DNA from: an uncultured Oscillospiraceae bacterium
Lineage (GTDB): Bacteria; Bacillota; Clostridia; Oscillospirales; Acutalibacteraceae
Reading direction: 5' to 3'
Length of the DNA: 8,786 nucleotides
NCBI GenBank assembly: GCA_900552925.1
Contig: USBH01000061.1
Location: forward strand, 1 to 8,786
The notes below the pieces were generated by a model. It had not been told where the DNA came from, did no database searches, and worked only from the letters and a program-made list of their open reading frames with translations. Positions within the stretch are counted from its first letter, which is position 1, and each line of letters begins with the position of its first letter. Shown here piece by piece: positions 6,043 to 8,786 of this stretch. Position numbers and translations under genes: made by a program.

Positions 6043-6071
6043 GGGCTTTCTCTCCTTTTCTGCGGCGGGGC

Positions 6072-7103
6072 TCAGACGCGGTCCGCGATCATGCACAGCA
6101 GCTTTTCGGTGTCCTCCCAGCCGAGGCACGGGTCGGTGATCGACTGGCCGCGCACCATGTGGTCGCTGATCTTCTGCGCGCCCTCGACGAGGTAGCTCTC
6201 GACCATCACGCCCTTGACGAGCGCGCGCACGCCGTCGTTGTGGGCGCGGCTGTGGAGTACCTCGCTGACGATGCGGACCTGCTCGCGGAATTTCTTGCCG
6301 GAGTTCGAGTGGTTGGCGTCCACGATGCAGGCCGGGTTCTGCAGCCCGCTCTCCGCGTACAGCGCGCAGAGCCGGGTCAGGTCCTCAAAGTGGTAGTTCG
6401 GGATGTTCGTGCCGTATTTGTCGACGCCGCCGCGCAGGATCGCGTGGGCGAGCGGGTTGCCGGTCGTCGTCACATCGCAGCCGCGGTAGATGAAGTTGTG
6501 CGCGGTCTGCGCGGCGCGGATCGAGTTCATCATCACAGCGAGGTCGCCGGAGGTCGGGTTCTTCATGCCGACCGGAATGTCCATGCCGCTCGCGGTCAGG
6601 CGGTGCTGCTGGTTTTCCACCGAGCGCGCGCCGATCGCCTCATACGAGAGCAGGTCGTCGAGGTAGCTGCGGTTTTCGGGGTAGAGCATCTCGTCCGCGC
6701 AGGTCAGGCCCGTTTCCTCGATGGCCCGCATGTGCATTTTGCGGATCGCGATGATGCCGCCGAGCAGGTCGGGCGCCTTGTCGGGGGCGGGCTGGTGCAG
6801 CATGCCCTTGTAGCCCTCGCCGGTCGTGCGGGGCTTGTTCGTGTAGATGCGCGGGATCAGGATGAGCCGGTCCTTCACCTGCTCGTTGACGCGCGCGAGC
6901 CGCCCGGCGTATTCGCACACGGCGTCCTCGTTGTCGGCCGAGCAGGGGCCGATGATGACGAGGAATTTGTCGGATTCGCCGCGGAACACCGCCGCGATCT
7001 CCGCGTCGCGCGCGGCCTTGATCTGCCGGATTTTTTCGGAAAGCGGGAACTGGGATTTGAGCGCCGCCGGGTCCGGCAGCGCCTTGTGAATGGTCATGGA
7101 CAT
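6072..7103 (-). CDS. aroF: 3-deoxy-7-phosphoheptulonate (DAHP) synthase, AroF/AroG type
   Basis: The 343-residue enzyme condenses phosphoenolpyruvate with erythrose 4-phosphate, the committed first step to chorismate and aromatic amino acids. It is a type I-alpha (AroFGH-like) synthase. Visible signatures are IGPCSADN (51-58), KPRTTGEGYKG (90-100), GARSVENQQHR (158-168), KNPTSGD (181-187), VDANHSNSGKK (261-271), VMVES (299-303) and ITDPCLGWEDT (322-332). By alignment with the well-studied E. coli AroG, the metal ligands are C54, H265, E302 and D324, all present. The length is close to AroG's 350 residues, and the alpha class is often feedback-inhibited, but the effector cannot be read here. 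ATG 7103 has AAAGGAG eight bases upstream; the frame extends further but without a better start. It lies 28 bases after the two-domain gene and 29 before the phosphatase gene. Confidence 0.97.
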   Translation of the reverse strand: MSMTIHKALPDPAALKSQFPLSEKIRQIKAARDAEIAAVFRGESDKFLVIIGPCSADNEDAVCEYAGRLARVNEQVKDRLILIPRIYTNKPRTTGEGYKGMLHQPAPDKAPDLLGGIIAIRKMHMRAIEETGLTCADEMLYPENRSYLDDLLSYEAIGARSVENQQHRLTASGMDIPVGMKNPTSGDLAVMMNSIRAAQTAHNFIYRGCDVTTTGNPLAHAILRGGVDKYGTNIPNYHFEDLTRLCALYAESGLQNPACIVDANHSNSGKKFREQVRIVSEVLHSRAHNDGVRALVKGVMVESYLVEGAQKISDHMVRGQSITDPCLGWEDTEKLLCMIADRV

Positions 7104-7131
7104 GGGAAAGACTCCTTTTAATATGTAAATA

Positions 7132-8058
7132 CTAACACGGTCGGGAAACATCGGCTAAAAAAGCCTTCAATTCGTTCTCGTCCCGAAAAATTTTCTCAAA
7201 GATATGGTACAGCGTGTCTGTCGTGTCATATGGGCCGACGGCGTAGCAGCGTTTGCCGAGACCGTACGCGATGCCCGCCTCGATATGCGCGGATTTTCCG
7301 GCTGGCAGTACGAGCAGAAAATTTTCGGCGTCGCGCTCGGCACGCAGGTCATGCTCAAACAGCGCGCGCACGCTGGGGTGATGGAGGTCGAGCGTCTCCA
7401 CGGTTTCAGCAAGTTTGGGATCTGCTCCATCCAGCCCGGCCGCCTGGTAGGACGCGTCGTTTTCGAGAAAACAATAGCGCGGGATGTGCAAATCGTCGAA
7501 CAGACGGCAGATGTGCAGAATATGGTCGCGGTTGCGTGCCCGGCCCGCAATAAAGAACCGGCCGGGCAGCGTGGATTCAGCTGCGGATGTGACGGTCGAG
7601 TTGTCTGGCTCGCGTTCGGTGTTCTGCGCGATCAGGCGGTCGATGGCTTCTTCGCTGTAGGAGAGCAGGCGGCCAAACCGCACGGCGATTTCGCGCCGCG
7701 CGTCGCCCGTGTAGGCGCCGGACGCAACCAGCGCGCGCTTGTCCCGGCAGATCCCCAGAAAGGCTTCGAGGTCGGCCGGATCGCGGTAAAAAATCACGTT
7801 CTGACGGCCGGCATTCAGCGAAATAGGGAACAGGTCGGTGAGGAGCGGTTCCGTCTGGTGGTGTGCGCCGCAGCCGTACTGCGCCGCGATGGCCGTGCAG
7901 TTGCGGATAAAATCTGCGCCGAGCACCGTGTCCAGTTCGTCCTGCGTGAAGGGATGGCTCAGCGCAATGCGCTTGACGCCGGCGCGCACCACTTCGCAGA
8001 AGGCGTCGCACACGCCGAGCGCATAGGCGCGTGCGTCGACTGGTCGATTCAATTCCAT
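7132..8058 (-). CDS. Two-domain protein: unknown N-terminal domain plus nucleoside 2-deoxyribosyltransferase-like C-terminal domain
   Basis: The protein has 308 residues and no membrane segment. Residues 1 to about 148 form a domain I do not recognise, with conserved-looking stretches TEPLLTDLFPIS (69-80), VIFYRDP (88-94) and RREIAVRFGRLLSYS (121-135). A polar linker (about 149-163) follows. Residues 165-305 resemble the Rossmann-like nucleoside 2-deoxyribosyltransferase family and the related Bacillus group-specific proteins: FFIAGRARN (168-176), FLLVLPAGKSAHIEAGIAYGLGKR (247-270, given by position; key residues G254, S256, E260, G262) and YAVGP. E260 sits where those enzymes have their catalytic glutamate. 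Members cleave or transfer N-glycosidic bonds of nucleosides, but this subgroup has no proven activity. ATG 8058 has AAGGAG six bases upstream. It is in a run of minus-strand genes just ahead of DAHP synthase; the functional link is unknown. Confidence 0.8.
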   Translation of the reverse strand: MELNRPVDARAYALGVCDAFCEVVRAGVKRIALSHPFTQDELDTVLGADFIRNCTAIAAQYGCGAHHQTEPLLTDLFPISLNAGRQNVIFYRDPADLEAFLGICRDKRALVASGAYTGDARREIAVRFGRLLSYSEEAIDRLIAQNTEREPDNSTVTSAAESTLPGRFFIAGRARNRDHILHICRLFDDLHIPRYCFLENDASYQAAGLDGADPKLAETVETLDLHHPSVRALFEHDLRAERDAENFLLVLPAGKSAHIEAGIAYGLGKRCYAVGPYDTTDTLYHIFEKIFRDENELKAFLADVSRPC

Positions 8059-8098
8059 AGGCAGCTCCTTTGTATGTAGGCCGCCGAAGCGGCACGGG

Positions 8099-8272
8099 TT
8101 ATTCGAGGTTGACCTGCACGTTTTTGGCGTCCGCAAGGGTGTTCTGCAAAAAACGCTCGAGGTCGTTTTTGGTCGTGAGGCTCGCGCCCGACTGCATGAT
8201 CGATTCCTTCATCGCCGGGGTGAGCGCGTCGAAGCAGGCGCGCGCCGCGCTGTCCAACTGGTTGAGGTCCAT
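8099..8272 (-). CDS. Small hypothetical protein, 57 aa
   Basis: This short gene has ATG at 8272-8270 on the minus strand, preceded by AAAGGATGG about seven bases ahead, and stops with TAA at 8101-8099. The product begins MDLNQLDSAARACFDAL and continues through a helix (PAMKESIMQSG) to TTKNDLERFLQNTL and an acidic C terminus. It has one cysteine, no membrane segment, and looks fully helical and slightly acidic. I do not recognise the family. It lies 84 bases after the SDR gene and 40 before the two-domain gene on the same strand, so it is probably in the same operon and could encode a small partner of one of them. Codon use agrees with its neighbours. Confidence 0.75.
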   Translation of the reverse strand: MDLNQLDSAARACFDALTPAMKESIMQSGASLTTKNDLERFLQNTLADAKNVQVNLE

Positions 8273-8356
8273 CTGTATCCATCCTTTCTTTCCGGCGCAG
8301 AGCGCGCCGGTCTGCGTTTATGGATATAGCTTTTGCGAAAGCGCGCCGAATATGCG
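8273..8356 (-). promoter_or_regulatory. Intercistronic region with overlapping hairpins
   Basis: The 84 bases between the SDR stop and the 57-aa gene hold three stems. GCTTT/AAAGC (8329-8342) comes first on the minus strand and has no proper T tail. Next, cgcaga (8296-8301) can pair with tctgcg (8311-8316). Alternatively ccggcgc (8292-8298) can pair with gcgccgg (8304-8310). The last two share bases and exclude each other; the second ends about five bases before the ribosome binding site. No convincing promoter was seen, though TTCGGC-N16-TATATC is a weak candidate. Confidence 0.35.
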
Positions 8357-8786
8357 TCAGCGCCAGCCGCCGGAGACGACGAGCGTTTCGCCCGTGATGT
8401 ACGGGCTTTCGGCGAGAAAGCGCACGGCGGCGGCGACCTCGGCGGGCGTGCCCGCGCGGCCGAGCGGGATCTCGGCGCAGAGCGCCGTCTTGTCCGCGTC
8501 GGAAAGGTGCGCGTTCATTTTTGTGTCGATGTAGCCGGGCGCGACGGCGTTCACCGTGATGCCGGAGGGCGCAAGCTCGAGCGCGAGCGCGCGCGTCATG
8601 CCGAGCATGCCGGCCTTGACGGCGGAGTACGCGACCTCCATCGCGGCGCCCGAGACGCCCCAGATCGAGGAGACGTTGACGATCGCGCCCGCTTTGCGGC
8701 GGATCATCGATTTCGCCGCGTGCTGGGAGAGCCAGACGGCGGAGGAGAGGTTTGCGCCGACGAGCGCGTTCCATGCGGCCGGCGAA
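8357..8786 (-). CDS. SDR-family oxidoreductase (FabG-like), 5' end beyond the window
   Basis: The frame is open to the right edge, and 142 C-terminal residues are visible. Numbering from the visible start, N12 (in VGANL), S40 (in IVNVSS), Y53 and K57 (in AYSAVKAG) form the complete catalytic tetrad of classical short-chain dehydrogenases. ALELAPSGITVNAVAPGYIDT and a C-terminal SGGWR are typical of the FabG-like branch, which uses NAD(P)H to reduce 3-oxo groups; many relatives act on sugars or other alcohols instead. The cofactor-binding GxxxGxG part lies outside the window. An internal ATG at 8707 is not the start because the SDR fold continues upstream of it. It is the first visible gene of the minus-strand cluster. 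A fabG role in fatty-acid synthesis cannot be confirmed without the neighbours beyond the edge. Confidence 0.93.
   Translation of the reverse strand, partial: SPAAWNALVGANLSSAVWLSQHAAKSMIRRKAGAIVNVSSIWGVSGAAMEVAYSAVKAGMLGMTRALALELAPSGITVNAVAPGYIDTKMNAHLSDADKTALCAEIPLGRAGTPAEVAAAVRFLAESPYITGETLVVSGGWR

Noticed and set aside
6159..8079. Plus-strand frames (320 and 291 codons) opposite aroF and the two-domain gene
   Set aside because: They are repetitive V, A, R, D and H-rich translations of antisense GC-rich codons, without ribosome binding sites or motifs.
1..8786. CRISPR array, tRNA, rRNA, phage or toxin-antitoxin module
   Set aside because: No regularly spaced repeats, cloverleaf patterns, integrase or transposase, or recognisable toxin pairs were seen on either strand.

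Overview
The window looks like one end of a draft-assembly contig from a GC-rich anaerobic bacterium. The best guess is a gut-type Firmicutes/Clostridia (Oscillospiraceae-like) genome. Support for this: strong third-position GC bias, AGGAG-type ribosome binding sites before most genes, a complete rubrerythrin, and small Clostridia-style hypothetical genes. The lineage is inference. Bases 1-49 are not genomic. They are an untrimmed Illumina Nextera i7-side adapter (tail of P7, an 8-base index, the read-2 adapter and the 19-bp Tn5 mosaic end), so real sequence starts at base 50.

Layout, left to right. (1) 50-783, plus strand: the 3' end of a free-methionine-(R)-sulfoxide reductase (GAF family), then a nitroreductase-family flavoprotein, then an intrinsic terminator. 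(2) 784-1862, plus strand: three small genes of unknown function (about 142, 42 and 69 aa; the 42-aa one is cysteine-rich), closed by a strong hairpin terminator. (3) 1863-4766, plus strand: two separately promoted transporters, an MFS permease and a MATE-family efflux protein, ending in a 15-bp-stem terminator. (4) 4781-5432, minus strand: rubrerythrin, convergent with the MATE gene, with a clear TTGCTT-N17-TATAAT promoter and an AT-rich stretch upstream of it. (5) 5512-8786, minus strand: a probable operon read right to left. It holds an SDR oxidoreductase (cut by the window edge), a 57-aa unknown protein, a 308-aa protein with an unrecognised N-terminal domain and a nucleoside-2-deoxyribosyltransferase-like C-terminal domain, DAHP synthase (first step of the shikimate pathway), and a histidine-phosphatase-family protein.

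Functional picture: the left end and the rubrerythrin suggest redox and peroxide housekeeping in an anaerobe. The middle is membrane export or uptake. The right end is a biosynthetic cassette in which DAHP synthase is the only gene with a certain reaction. No tRNA, rRNA, CRISPR array, phage or natural transposon was seen. The least explained items are the two-domain 308-aa protein with the 57-aa gene before it, and the three small genes at 888-1820. I do not see a clear new defence or mobile system here.
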